A stretch of DNA of 64,000 nt from Trichoderma breve (taxonomy: Eukaryota > Ascomycota > Sordariomycetes > Hypocreales > Hypocreaceae). Below the pieces are notes generated by a model, which was given only the letters and a program-made list of their open reading frames with translations, was not told the DNA's origin and searched no databases. The stretch spans positions 1,054,001-1,118,000 of the forward strand of contig NC_079233.1 of the NCBI RefSeq assembly GCF_028502605.1, written 5' to 3'. This document shows positions 13,601 to 26,815 of this stretch, piece by piece (the first letter of the stretch is position 1; the number at the start of each line of letters is the position of its first letter). The position numbers were made by a program, and so were the translations under genes.

Positions 13601-14616
13601 TTGCTTTGGACGACCGCATTTTGGCACCGACTTCCAATCCATTTTCCCACCCTTTTTTTCCCACCTCAACCCACAGGCCGTTCGTTGCACCGTTTCTGCT
13701 TCACGCCTCTTCCTTCGTTTTTCTTCCTTTTCTCTTTCTCCTCTTCCTTCTCTCCTCTTACTCTTCGCCATCCCTCCTTTAGCCTTGAATCAGCCCACCC
13801 TCCTCCCGCGACGCGGCTGACCGAACAGGACCCAGCCTTGACCACCCGGCAGCACCCTCGACTACAGCGCCCGTTGCATATTCAACGCCCTGGTCTGGCT
13901 TATGATCAGTCTCTCTCGCTAGCAGCTTGTTGCTTCCGCTCTGCAGGCTGACTCGACTGCTCTGAATCCCTCGTGGCCAGACGGGCTCCTTTTCTTCCTC
14001 CACTTGATTGGCATCTTGGGTGTCAAATCTCATCTGCGAAAACGTCGGGCTTTCCGTCTCGCATGCGACATCTCCCTACGACTTGAACAAGCGTTGTCCG
14101 ATCTCGTTTCTACTTCGTCCAATATTCGATCAGCTTTGCGCTCTCCCGTGACGAGTTCGCCTGCCTTATATTGTCCTCTCGCTTGCCCGCGCCTGCATAC
14201 AAATATCCTGTGACGCTGCCCCGCGGTGGCAACACACGTCGAGTTATTGCAACGCTGCACCTTCCCTCTTTCGATAGATATATTCCGAGCTCAGGCATCG
14301 ATTCGCAGAAGCGGGTAGAGTGCGCAAAGATACGTTTCGTGGTACCTAATATAGACGTTCGTTTCCGCGATTCCAAATTGGAGGCGACGACCCGAGAACG
14401 GCGGCGGCGCGAAGAAAACAAAGGACGAAGGCCCTGACGTTCTCTACATCAGATCAGATCTCGAAAGGTACGTCTAAACAATGTTGATATTTTCCGGGTC
14501 ATCTTTCCAAGAAGGGGCCAAATGTCGGCTGGTGCTGTTGGTGGGTGGCCCAAGCTCTTGGGAACCTTCAACTGCTACTCAAGCCGACTGGGCGGTAAGA
14601 AAAAAAAGTCTCCGCG

Positions 14617-14745
14617 ATGGCTTCAAACGGCTGGTGGACGACTGATGGCTTGGCACCTGATCGACTTCCTCCAAATGATGATACCCCCATGGTCTATGGC
14701 TTATTGTATGCGCGGATCCTTGACACTGGGCTCATGACTGACTGA
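14617..14745 (+). CDS. Possible upstream ORF in the leader of the C2H2 gene
   Basis: A 42-codon frame begins ATG-GCT in good context (CGCG before, G at +4) and has protein-like composition (MASNGWWTTDGLAPDR...). A near-perfect mini-intron lies inside it (14706-14755: GTATGC donor, CTGAC branch-like sequence, AATAG acceptor). Spliced or unspliced, the frame stops before the main ATG at 14804, and the spliced frame does not join the main reading frame. It would therefore act as an upstream ORF rather than an N-terminal extension. It is unproven; an alternative acceptor joining it to the main frame cannot be excluded. Confidence 0.35.
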   Translation: MASNGWWTTDGLAPDRLPPNDDTPMVYGLLYARILDTGLMTD

Positions 14746-14803
14746 AGCCCAATAGCTTTACAACCTGGCTCTCATAGATCGCCGATTGGCGTTTGGCCAT
14801 ACC

Positions 14804-16300
<1,497 letters not shown>

Positions 16301-19300
16301 TGGGACCCAATACCATTGATGAAAGCCGATTGCTTGCTGCCTGATGGCTCTTTCCCATGATGACTTCAACATTTGACACGCACATTGCTGTAAACCACTT
16401 TCCTAACTCTACATCAACCACGTACACGACTATTTTTGCCGGCTTGGCAGCGCAGAGGCCGGCTATCTGTATGCACTAGGGCTGACTCTGGGCCTTGGCT
16501 GTTCTCTCTCCTTCTCTCTCTCTCTGTCCTCGTATTTCATTTATTTTCATTTTTGTTATTCTCTTCATATAGACTTTGGGCGATAGACTGGCGGACCGGA
16601 ATCTTGACGATCATGGACTGAGCGTTTTTTATTTGACACGACGCCGGCAGGGGAGGAAAGACTGGAGTTTATAAGGAGGGGTGGAAGGGCACCGAGTGTG
16701 TTTGCTTGCTCGTCTTTTCTCTTTTTTTTCTGGGTGGCATACAAGACGGGCTGGGAAACGGAAACAAGATATAGACGGCGGGAGAGCTGTCCACCTCTCT
16801 TCGATGACGCATTTTCCTTGGCTGTTGGCACATTATTTAGACAAGGGCGCTCAAAAGCGCACCTCTTCGCGAGAAATTGTACGGATATACATAACGGAAT
16901 ACGCAGTGACCAATTGTACACGAAACGTGACCTGCTTCTTTCTTCTCTTCTTTTTTTTTCTCGTTTTGTGATCAAAGTAAACTTTGAGTTTAGCCGTTGT
17001 AAAACTTGTCCATGTGAAGTGTGCTGAGAGAAAGGAGCCAAGTGAGCCGATATGACGTCGGGTGTAAAAGGAGGAAGAGGAGGAAGCAGAGCGAGGGCCA
17101 AACGGGAGAGCGGTTCGTAAAAGGGCCGCGACGCTATGAATTTATGATTAGTCGTCGAGCCTTGTTCGGGCGGGCAGCGAAGAGCCAATCCGTGGCGCAG
17201 GGAATGAATGCTGGAGAAGAAATGGGATTGGTGCGGATTCGACCGCTGGCTGACACGAAGTGATAACTGGTCGGTAAAAAATGAGAAGAGAAAAGGGAAA
17301 AGAGAAAAAAAGCGAGGAAGAAGAAGGGGGTTTTCTGGATTGGGGATGGGTGTTGGATGGTTTGGGTGTGTGGCGCTGTGGCGATGTGATTTTGGGATTT
17401 TGTAATCAATTTTCAGGAGGAGGGTATTGGAGGAAGTTCAATGTTTCATGATTTTAGAGGTATATATGGTTGAATTCACTGTATCCGAGATGCAGGGACC
17501 TGCTGCTCTGTTTGTTATCCCATAGACGTGTAAAATGTTGAAATGGCATCTTGGATGATGAGATGAGATGGGGAGTTTGTGCCTGGTATAAGAGTCGGGA
17601 AGGATTGTTTCCGGCATACGCAAGGAAGGTAAGGCAGCTTACATGTAGTAAGTGACACGACGGAAGAGCTGACACTGACATGGGGCACCGAGTTCCGGGC
17701 AACTGGGCGAAGAGGATTACGTCTGTTGTTTTTTGGTGGGATTGATGAAATGATGGAGATGCTTATGCGTTGTTAGAGTAATAGTTGCTAAGGGGAAATC
17801 CGGGGAGATTAGCTGTAGTTCCTTGAGCAATGTGTGATATGTGTAATTGATGCATTACATATGTTTGTCTGGATTACTGGGGTTTATCCGAGACGGAAAT
17901 GATTACTGTACTCCATACGCTGGCGGATATACAAGAGGTAAGCCTGTCGATAGGTGCTCTTGTTTCGCCTCGTTCTCCTTGAAGTCATGATATTTTCTGA
18001 CCATCTTTTGCCTCTGGTGGAATGATTAGATTTTGCTCAAATCTGAAAATGCAATATACAACTTATTCCTCGGTATCACAAATTCAAAATTCGAATTACA
18101 CGATTACTATTGATTAATTCCTCCCGTTCAAACTCTGTCGTGAACGAAAACTAGCAACACACACGCAAAACGGGGAAACTTACATACTCGTCGCCGGCCA
18201 CCCAAGGTATCGTCACTTTATATACGACGAAGGAACATTCCGCAATCTTGGTTCCAGCCTTTCTGCCTAGCACCAATCAGGATAATGGGGGGCGATCCGA
18301 TCAGTAATCGCGATGAATTTCATATTACTATTCAGTCCGTTGAAGCCAAAGTCCGCGAGGCTCCATCAGGTAATTTTCGTTTTCCTCTTTTCGCCTGCCC
18401 CGAATTTTTCTTTTGGGTTTGCAGATGAGAAATCCCTGTTTTCCATGTGTTTTCCATGTGATGTATGCGTTCATGTCTTCTCCCGAACTTCACTCTGATA
18501 GATCGTGGTTGATCGCACATCATTGAAGAATAGACAATGTAGATGCATATCCGTAACTTGGTAATCCGGATTCCCTCTTACAGTAATTGTATGGAGCAAA
18601 AGAGTAATGGTGCCCGCGTGCCCTGAAAAATAGCAGTAATCGCGGGACCGTTTACTGGCCTTGAGCGCTGTAGCCTTTAGCGGCGTTAATCCGCAGGGGC
18701 CGGAGAGATCCGCGTGGGATGAAGAAAATGTCATCAAATCAATATTTCGACTCAGCTTCGACCGAAAGAGGAGCCCAAAAGAAGGAAAAAGGCAAAAATC
18801 AAGGGAAATAAATGGGATGGAATGGGAAAGCAAGTCAAGTGGATTCCAGCCGTGTCGGTCCTATTTCTTGACGCCCTTTTCTCTTCCCTCTCTCTCTCTC
18901 TCTTTTCTTTCTCACACTACATATATTTTGTCAAATCCGTCTCTGCTCTTCTCAGCTTTCTCTCCCCCTGGGAAGATCTGATGACGAAAATAGTCGTCGC
19001 CGATTAGCACACCAAAAAGGATCCCCCTACTAGTCCGCACTACAAAACTCCCTGCATATACTGCTTTCAGTCGCAAGTCCACTTTCTTATTTAGGTGACC
19101 TTGACGCCCTCTTTTTTTATCCTTCCCTGTTTCTTTTCCTGCCTTACTGTACAGACGATTTGAAATCCCCTTCCGTTCTGAGGGATTCGAAGAAAGGCTT
19201 AGGAGAGACCCCCGGAAAAAGGAACCAAGGTCTGACTAAGAAAACCGAAGACTTACCTCGTACCTCGTACCAGCGGCGAGAGCCGAGGCCTGCGGGCGGG

Positions 19301-19654
19301 TAGCGTCACTTTTTTTGGGCTGGAATCATTAAGAAGCTTGAAATCCATCCCATCCAATCCGCAACTCGCGCGGACTAAAAGAGGCAACAATAACCTTTTT
19401 TTTTGGATTTCTAATTTCTTGCTTCCGTCTATTCCACATTATTACTCAGTCCTTTGGCGTTTCTGTCTTGGCTTTTCTCTCTCTCTCTTTTCTCTCTTTA
19501 ATATCACAAACATATAGTACCCTCACACGACATCAATTCCGCCATAGGAACATCCTTTTCCGTCTCCTCTATTCATAGCCACTCATCCCACTTTCCCGCC
19601 GTCGCATCTCACTCAACCACACCAACTGTGGCAACCCGCAAAACGACGACAAAG
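16301..19654. other. 3.4-kb intergenic region
   Basis: Begins with the 3' flank of the C2H2 gene, including a CT-rich tract near 16,500. It continues through AT-rich sequence with scattered non-conserved frames, and ends in pyrimidine-rich tracts (18,880-18,925 and 19,470-19,500) that look like the promoter and leader of the next gene. TACCTCG is repeated in tandem near 19,255. No coding sequence is supported. Confidence 0.55.
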
Positions 19655-20675
19655 ATGAGTGCATCACCAGTCATCGGCGTCCCGTCGCAACAACACCAGC
19701 CGAACCACCACTTCCACAACGACAACCTCACAGCATCACCCCAGCCCGCGCGCCAGCCTCTGCCCTCGTCTGGACGGAGACCGACGGCCACGGCCACGGC
19801 GGCGATGCGACAGGACAAGACGGCGACGGCCGGCCGCGGCGCCGGAGGGCTGATCCGGCTGGAGATTTACATGGATCTGCTGTGCCCGTGGTGCTTCATC
19901 GAGAAGCACAGCCTGGACGCGCTGATGCAGCGATACACGGAGGAGCATCCCGAGGTGCGCTTCGAGGTGGCATATAAGCCGTATTACATTGCGCAGACAA
20001 TGGCCAAGCGTGAGTTGTTCTCTCTTCTTCTCCTTTTTGGTGTTGTTCATGCGCAATGCAGTTGGTCTTGACTTACAAATCATGATGCGCATGGATGACC
20101 TAATCACCTTTGAACTTATCATGATGTTCTCACCACACCCCTCCATCATCATCACCAAAGCAAAACTAACACACCCCGGCGCAGGCAACGTCGAGAAGCG
20201 CTCCGTCTACGACCGCCTCAACAACCTCTACCCAAACTTCCTCTCCCGCATCCAAGTCACCGGCGCAAAGTACGACATCGCATTCTCCATCCGCGGCATG
20301 ACGGGCAGCACCCGCCCCGCCCACCGCCTCATCGCCCTCGCCCTGCACGAGCTCGGCCCGGCCGCCCAGGCCCGCGTCGTCGAGACCCTCTTCCAGGGCC
20401 ACTTCGAGGACGGCCGCGACATCAGCGACGAGGCCTGGCTTATTAGTGTCGGCGTCGCGGCGGGGATGTCCGAGGCCGTTGTAAGGCTCGGGCTCGAGGA
20501 TGAGGACGCCGCGAGGAGGGTCGATGCCATGGCCGAGGCTGCGAGGGATGTCATTGGGGTAGAGGCCGTGCCGTGCGTCATGGTGCAGGGGCGGTACAAG
20601 GTGGGAGGATACCAGGAGAGCCAGGTCTTTGAGAGCCTGTTTGAGAAGATTCGGCAGGCTGGCGAAGCTTTCTAG
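19655..20675 (+). CDS. DsbA/FrnE-like thioredoxin-fold oxidoreductase
   Basis: Predicted thiol-disulfide or GST-kappa-like oxidoreductase of the DSBA family. Two exons (19655-20009, 20185-20675; 175-bp intron, GTGAGT...GCAG) encode 281 residues. After a low-complexity N-terminal extension of about 65 residues comes a beta strand and the redox motif CPWC at residues 77-80. A helical insertion follows, then the cis-proline segment (VEAVPCVMV) and the closing GGYQ...FESLFEKI helix, all typical of FrnE-type proteins (about 210-240 residues). A second in-frame ATG at 19805 would remove most of the extension and may be the real start. There is no clear signal peptide, so a cytosolic location is likely. 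Substrate unknown. Confidence 0.85.
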
Positions 20676-21437
20676 ATTTTTGCGCATGTGCTCTGAGTTC
20701 TGATATCCTTTTGCTTTCTTGATTTTTGGCGTCATATCCCCGGTAGGCGGTCTTCATATAGGAGCATTGCTTTTTCTTTTTTTCTTGTCATGGTGTTTGG
20801 GGTGAAATTGGGGTGGCGCCAGTTGCGAATGATATCAAATATAGCATTAGGTCAGTGGTGTTGAAGGCGCATTATCACAGTTTGTCAATACCCTGAGTAC
20901 CCAGGGCGGCGGCTTGGGAATTTTATATCATTTCGTTTTATTACCTTGGTTTGTCTTTTCTGTTAGTTTCACGGAATTTTCCAGTTAAATTCCTATTTCG
21001 TTCAAAAACATACAGAAGCCAAATCTGTAAAGCGTCGTCCGCACTTTCCGACTCTCTATCTTGAAGAAAGAAACATAATGCCCCATTACCCCGTGCCCCG
21101 TGGTAAGCTGTCGATTCATGTCGGGGATCAATTTTTTGCCTCGTCTTTCGTAGTATAAGAAAAACAAAATAAAGAAAAAACACCAATGCAAAAACTCCTT
21201 AAAACTCCATTCTAGTGCCTTCCTGCCAACCCACCAATCTGTGAGTGAAAACCAATCTTTGTCGTCTCTTTTTGTGTGTGGCCATTCATTCTCCGAATCA
21301 AGTCGATGTGGAAGAAAAAGTAAAAAGATGTTGAAAGTAAAACAATTCGCCAGCAATTCCCCGTAAAAATTATGTCCTTGCGCGTTATCCCGTACAGTTT
21401 GAATATGTCGTCCCCTCACATTCGCTTCATCTCCGCA
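20676..21437. other. Convergent intergenic region
   Basis: Lies between the 3' ends of the DsbA-like gene (+) and the TFIIE beta gene (-). It is AT-rich, with T tracts suited to polyadenylation of both. No gene seen. Confidence 0.6.
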
Positions 21438-22337
21438 TCACCGTCTCATGCCGCTGTAATCGTTGAGCAGGTGCGTCATGTGCGTGTTGGTCGCCTTGCC
21501 AATGCGCTTGCCGGCCCTCTTCTTCTGCTGCTTGGGCTTCGCCGCCACCGCCGCGGCCTTGCGCGGGTCGTCGCTCGTCGGCTTCTGGCCAACGCTCACC
21601 AGCTTGCGGTGCATGTCGTCCAGGCTAGGCAGCTGCACGCGGCGCCACATGGCCTGGAACTCTGGCTCGACAGAGTTGTGCAGCGATGCGTCATCGGCCC
21701 ACACGTACCGCGGGAAGTTGTCCTTCTTCGTGCGCACCACCAGGACCTTGTGCTCGTGCTCCAGCTTCGCCAGCGTGTCCTCGCAGTCGGGCCAGCCGTC
21801 CTTGAGGTCCTTGACCGAAACCCCCGAAGCATCCGTCTTGCGCTGCAGATGGGCCAGCAGCGACGTGGCGTCCTTGACTCCCGGGATGATGGGCCGGTGC
21901 TTGTACGTGCCCGTCTTCCACGTCTGCTCGCTCAGGCTCGGATCCGGCTTCCATTCCACCCGCGGGTGCCCCCTCAGCCCCTCCGTCAGCTCCTTCTTGT
22001 GCTCCTCCGTGTAGTTCCTCAGACTCAGGTGGTCGATGATGTCCGTGATGGTCTTTGCGTCGCCCTTCTTCTTCAGATACTCCACCGCAAACGTCATCTG
22101 CGTCTTGACCTCGGCACCGTATCCCGTCAGCTGCGGCTGCGAAAACGGCACTTCCGGAGCGACATCACGCTTCCTCTTTGATGTCGGCGTGTTGCTGTCT
22201 GAGGCGGCGGATGGCGAGGGCGATGGCGGAGCGAGAGAGGCCGTGGCTTTGAGGCTCGACGGGTTGGACAGTTTGGACGCGGCCGAGGCGAGACTGCCTC
22301 TGAATACGGAGGACTGCTTCTCTAGATACGACGACAT
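21438..22337 (-). CDS. TFA2: Transcription initiation factor TFIIE subunit beta
   Basis: General RNA polymerase II factor that helps recruit and stimulate TFIIH at the pre-initiation complex. A single exon of 299 residues. A Ser/Pro/Ala-rich N-terminus with a basic KRKR patch is followed by two winged-helix modules. In the first, the pattern is VEYLKKKGDAKTITDIIDHL; the second contains LLAHLQRKTDASGVSVKDLK and a basic beta wing. The C-terminal tail is strongly basic (KPKQQKKRAGKRIGK), as in yeast Tfa2. The ATG used gives MSSYLEKQ. An in-frame ATG at 22502 would add about 55 Ser/Pro-rich residues and is less likely. Identity is based on the winged-helix arrangement and basic tail. Confidence 0.85.
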   Translation of the reverse strand: MSSYLEKQSSVFRGSLASAASKLSNPSSLKATASLAPPSPSPSAASDSNTPTSKRKRDVAPEVPFSQPQLTGYGAEVKTQMTFAVEYLKKKGDAKTITDIIDHLSLRNYTEEHKKELTEGLRGHPRVEWKPDPSLSEQTWKTGTYKHRPIIPGVKDATSLLAHLQRKTDASGVSVKDLKDGWPDCEDTLAKLEHEHKVLVVRTKKDNFPRYVWADDASLHNSVEPEFQAMWRRVQLPSLDDMHRKLVSVGQKPTSDDPRKAAAVAAKPKQQKKRAGKRIGKATNTHMTHLLNDYSGMRR

Positions 22338-23125
22338 GTTGGGCGGGGAATGACCTAGCAGCGGCAGCAGTATCGTAGAGGGGGGAGAAAAGAGAGGGAG
22401 CGAGGTGGTTGACGAGGGTTGATGAGCAGAGGTTGAAGCGGATGCAGAGTAAGTTCGTATGGGGACGGGAAGAAGAGGCTGATGCGACACAGTGTGGCGC
22501 ATTAGCAATCAAGGTTGTGGCTTGACTCTTTTTTTTTCGGCTTATCAGTCTTATCGTTTGTTGAGAATGCCACGCAAGCAGAAACTGAGACCGGGGTGAA
22601 TCTATTTGTTCAGATCTATCTGACATTCAAGTCAGTGCGTCTTCCGGTCATATGTTAGTACTTTGAAGTTGTGTTTGCAATCGGGCCAATGAGAAAAGCC
22701 AGTACAAAGAGCCTCGCTCTCTTTGTCATTTCCAACCTCACTTGCGGACTTTCATATGTGCATCGTGTCAACCAAAAAAACATTGATTATCGTAGATATC
22801 TAGCCCTGTATATTTTCCGTCAAAGGCATCATCTAGTTCATTCCTGTAACAATGACTCCCAATGGTCTAGTGCCCGAAAATTCTTGACAGCACGCCTCTA
22901 TACTGTCACGCTTATCAAAATATCCCAGATCCGTTCCCCGGCGTGTAATTGCATGCTCGAAAAAGGTAACATGTCACAAATCCTCTCCCCAGTTCTTGTC
23001 CTGTTTACAACTTCGCGCGCTGAAGCGAAAGCTCGGGCATGATCCCCCCTTTTTCTTCTTCTTCTCTTCTTTTGTTTTTAAATTTTATATTCGTTGTTGA
23101 AACCCTGTCATGGATAGGATGCGAT
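22338..23125. other. Intergenic: TFIIE beta promoter and cytochrome b5 3' end
   Basis: AT-rich in the middle. It contains the promoter of the TFIIE beta gene on the left and the T/C-rich 3' flank of cytochrome b5 on the right. No gene seen. Confidence 0.55.
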
Positions 23126-23733
23126 TTAGGCAGTCTGGGCAGTCTGCTCGGCGTTGGCCTGGATATACTGGTAGGCGAAGTAAGCGATGAGACCGCCAAT
23201 GGCAACAACGCTGTAGAGGCCAAAGCCGCCGCCGGTGGTAGAACCGCCAACGGAGGGGGTGTTCTGGGAGACGGCCTTGGGGACAGGGTCGCCGGGCTGG
23301 AGACAAAACGTTAGTTGTGAACAAAGAAAGAGTGTCGCAAACAAGAGCTGATGGGGCGCATACCTGGCGCTTCAGGTCGCCGACAAGCAGCGTGGCGAGA
23401 GACTCGCGGGCCTCGTCGCTGTGGCCGACATCCTCGAAAGCCTCGGTGGCATCCTGACCGGCGACATCGAGCATGACCTCCTCACCACCACTAAGACACT
23501 GGTGTCAGCAAAGAAGAAAAAGATGACATTTCCATGCAACATTGGCACTGTCTCCCCTCTTGGGTAAAAAAGAGGGGAATCCAACAACCGGTTGCCGGGA
23601 TCGGGAACTGCAAAACGTACGGGTGCTCGTCGACAAACTTGGAGCAGTCATAGACCTTGTCGTGGATCACGACAAAGAGGTCCTTCTTGGTGTTGTGCTC
23701 GGCAACATCCTGGTAAGAGTACTCTTGAGACAT
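23126..23733 (-). CDS. Cytochrome b5, tail-anchored
   Basis: Small haem protein that donates electrons to desaturases, sterol enzymes and P450s at the ER. Three exons (minus strand: 23733-23621, 23490-23364, 23296-23126) give 136 residues, the usual length. The haem-binding fold is visible: the axial His is in the HPGG motif at 37-40, split by intron 1, and the second axial His is residue 61 (VGHSDEA). A Gly-rich linker leads to a C-terminal membrane anchor (about 106-124) and a short polar tail. It could serve the P450 at the right end of the window, but cytochrome b5 is a housekeeping protein and the distance (about 38 kb) gives no special link. Confidence 0.93.
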
Positions 23734-25623
23734 GGCGGGCGAATTGGGCTTAACGCAAGCAAATTGTTTAAAGAGAGAGTAAAGAGTAAGCGTAAGAGAG
23801 AGAGAGAAAAAGAAGAGCGGCGAGGAACCCCAAAAGGAACTTGGTTGGCAAAGTCGGTCAAAAAATGATGGTGGGAGAGAAAGAAGAGGAACAGCCGATG
23901 CGAGTACGATAAAATCGCTTTAAGCGTTATGGCCATCTCAGTCCCAGTTCTGCAAATGCCAACTAGCCATTTCACTCTGGCTGCTTAGCGTTTGTCGGGC
24001 CCCATCAAATCAATTCCGTTGGGCCCGCAGGGGTCATTGACTCGCCCAATCAGCCGCTGCAAAATTACCGCCTGGGCTGCTCTGATTCGCCTCGCTCCAT
24101 GGCATCTCATCAATCCAGATTCTGAGGTGTTCCGGCGGCGTTCTCAGCCAACTAACTAGGTAGGCCTAACCGTCCAGCGATCCTGTCAACTTCGGATTAC
24201 TTTTAAGCGCATCCCTCGTCTCAAATCCCAGCATCCTCCTGTTCACATCCTGCTATTAGCTGGTCTTCGGGTCAGCGACTGGCGGATCTCACAGGAACCC
24301 GAAAAACCGGGGGTACATCGGGGGTGTGGTAGCATTCGCTGATATGGAAGGCTTTGGAAAGCAGTGGTAGTAATGAATACTCCGCGCAATTCCCCATGGC
24401 ATCTCATATCAGATGCCTTACACTAAGTGGAAAACGCTCCGATGTGAACAAAACTTCCCCAGCCAACGTCAAGATCCCACCAAGATCAAGACAACTTCAT
24501 CGCCACCGGCTGTCTCGCCCACATGTAAATACATAGCCTTGACTCAATGGCCCCCCAAAGACATCAATCATATCCGGCCGTACCAATGAGCGTCGAATAT
24601 ACCGGCATTTACACTACAGCAGCAACCAACTCGGGTATCTCGAGCTCGGGATATGATCGGAAAGGCACATGCTAGCCCATCCACATCCTCTTATTCGCAT
24701 TGCCCCAGAGTAGCATTAGCTCAAGAGACCAAGAGCGGGCTTATCTTAGCCTTGCTGCTAGGCCGTTCCCCCTCCCTCTTCCGTGCTGTCCTTCCGACTC
24801 CTCCAGAACGGGACTTGTCCACGGTTGTTGAGTACCGTGGTGAGCCGTCGTCTACTTTTTATTACTGTATGCTGTGGCTTTGTTTTTGGTATTCAGCATG
24901 TTCCGATTCCGAAAACCTCGGAAGATGCACATATTTCTGTCTCCTAATCCTAACCTCTCCTAAGTACTTTCTTGCGGTGGCACCTATTCCAATAACCCCG
25001 GATGTTCGATACTGTAATGTTACTGTTACATACGGAGTACTATTACTACTACATTGATATCACAGAGTGTCTTGTCTCACTTCGTAATCGCAAACGGTTG
25101 GCTGGCCTTGTCTCTTGTCTCAGCGGCCCCGCGTCATACCCGGAATATCCATGGACTACAGGTAGGTAGCTCTCCACAACTCGGTCTCAAGATGCAAGGC
25201 TGGGGTATCAACGACCAGCTTCGCTGTAACGCATATTTCGTACACGATTGTGCCAAGCAGGGAACGGCATTCGCCCAAGTGAAAATTTATTTTCAATGTA
25301 CCAAGTATGATTAGTACATTCAGTTACTACTCATTCTTACCATTCTTCTAGCGATGCCCGCTCTTCCATGCAGTCAGATGGACGATTCCCAAAGCAGAAT
25401 TTCCCGTGATACTACGGAGTACCAGGGCCGGGATATTCATGTTTCTGTAGTCCAAGCAGTAAGTAGGCCTAGTACGTATGACCGGAGGCGGGGCAGTAGT
25501 CAAACAGCAGCTGCTCTGTTCATTGCTCATATTCATTCTTTGACTCTATTAATCCATCGAAAAGCATCGTCTCCGTCTTGAAGCACCTTTCTTCCCAAAT
25601 GGCCCAATCATAAATCACTAAAA
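23734..25623. other. 1.9-kb intergenic region
   Basis: Cytochrome b5 promoter on the left, with CT-rich DNA near 23,780-23,900. The rest is DNA with no supported gene. TACGGAGTAC at 25,031-25,040 and ACTACGGAGTACC near 25,411 are half-sites of the palindrome seen at 7607. A short open frame at 24,653-25,057 lacks any recognisable domain. Confidence 0.55.
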
Positions 25624-26815
25624 TCATCGCTTTGAGCTGCCACCACCAATGTCCTGACCCAGGCGGTAGCCCGTCACTCGGTCCCACTCGATCTTCTGCC
25701 TCGTTACCGGCAGCTGTCGCCGCAGACCCTTGAATGCACCTTCGCTCAGGCTCACGAAGCTCTTGTTGAGATCCTCCTGGTACTTCTTCTCTATCGACGC
25801 AATTTCCTTGACGATTCCGGCACCGGTGCCCGAGGGGATGGAGGCACTGACGGCCTTGTTGGTGAGCAGCCGCACATTGCCGTCTTCGTAATAGTGTACG
25901 TCAACCATGATGGTGCCCTCGAGGTTTCCGGAGCTGGGGTCAAAGGTATATACGGATCTCCATCGGCCGTTCCTGTAATCTGTAAGTATCTGTAGCATAT
26001 CGTATGTTGTTGAGTGTTCGTACCAGAAGTTGTTGGGGCTATATTTGTTTGCTACAACGACAACAGCAACCTTTGAGTCGGATTCGACAGGGTATGCGCC
26101 AAGGGCAGCGTTGGGGAAGTGCTCCTTGACATAACCTCCCAAGCTCTTCAATGTTGATTTACTACCACAATGTCAGTCGGCTTGAAACTGGTGCCAACAA
26201 AGGTTCCGCTGCTGAGCACTCACACCAGGTCCGCCTGTGATCCTTCCAGCACGTAGCTCTGTACCGCACTAGCTTTCTGTGTCCCCAGTTAGCTCCAACT
26301 CTCCATATTGTAGCTGCTCGTAATGTCAAACGTACCTGAGCCACATGGTCCACCTCGAAGCTGGAGGAGCTCTCGACATCGTAGTATCGTCCGCCGCCCA
26401 GCGAGTTGTGCGGGCTGATCAAGACCTTTCGGCAGGTTAGCCGTCTCCCATCCCCGTAACACGTATATCCTCGAGGTGCCGTACCGGCTGGCTGCTTCCC
26501 GGCAGCTTGAGTGTGATAAACTGCTCCTCGTTGTACCGCTCGAAAGCCGGCGCCAGCTCGTCAACGATGTTGGGCTCGGAGGCCGTCAGGGCCTTGATGT
26601 CTGCAGAATCCGTGCGTCAATGGTTGCTCTTCGAAGCTTCAACAAGTATTCCGTCTTGGGCTGCATCGTACCGGCAACGACATCTGCGAGCTAATAGAAG
26701 TCGGGAGTTGGAGGTTAGCTTGCCAGCGATGACGCGTAGGGGGGCTTCGGGGGCAGCTCACCTCTCCCGGAGGAGCTCCCTGGACAAAGGAAGAAACCGT
26801 CTCGATATGCGACAT
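25624..26815 (-). CDS. CAP1: F-actin-capping protein subunit alpha
   Basis: Alpha subunit of the heterodimer that caps barbed ends of actin filaments at cortical patches. Six exons on the minus strand (26815-26762, 26691-26673, 26600-26485, 26425-26336, 26276-26224, 26161-25624) join in frame to 289 residues; yeast Cap1 has 268. Introns are 59-88 bp. Exon 2 is only 19 nt. Family features: the N-terminal helix MSHIETVSSFVQGAPPGE, the segment VLISPHNSLGGGRYYD, the core beta-sheet (VVVVANKYSPNNFWYEHST, YTFDPSSGNLEGTIMVDVHYYEDGNV), and the C-terminal helix with IEWDRVTGYRLGQDIGGG, the actin-binding tentacle. Identification is firm. Confidence 0.92.

Larger units (their letters stand above)
5280..14803. 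other. 9.5-kb spacer and leader with no supported protein gene
   Basis: Open frames here are mostly under 150 codons, overlap on both strands and show no recognisable domains or consistent splice structure. The largest (9523-10146, 207 codons) is compositionally ordinary non-coding sequence. From about 12.7 kb on, the DNA becomes pyrimidine-rich (13,620-13,800 and 14,000-14,200) with candidate donors such as GTACGT at 14,467, as expected for a long spliced 5' leader of the C2H2 gene. The 5' end (5280-5750) is the T-rich 3' flank of the VHS gene. Non-coding RNA genes may exist but cannot be shown from sequence. Confidence 0.55.

Noticed and set aside
16565..17188. 207-codon minus-strand frame downstream of the C2H2 gene
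   Set aside because: Lies over the C2H2 3' flank and shows Ser/Leu/Arg-rich random composition without domain features.
21372..22181. 269-codon plus-strand frame
   Set aside because: Exact antisense shadow of the TFIIE beta gene; Arg/Leu/Val-rich complement frame.
22338..22502. N-terminal extension of TFIIE beta from an ATG at 22502
   Set aside because: Adds a low-complexity Ser/His/Pro segment not expected in the family; the ATG at 22337 gives a typical start and length.
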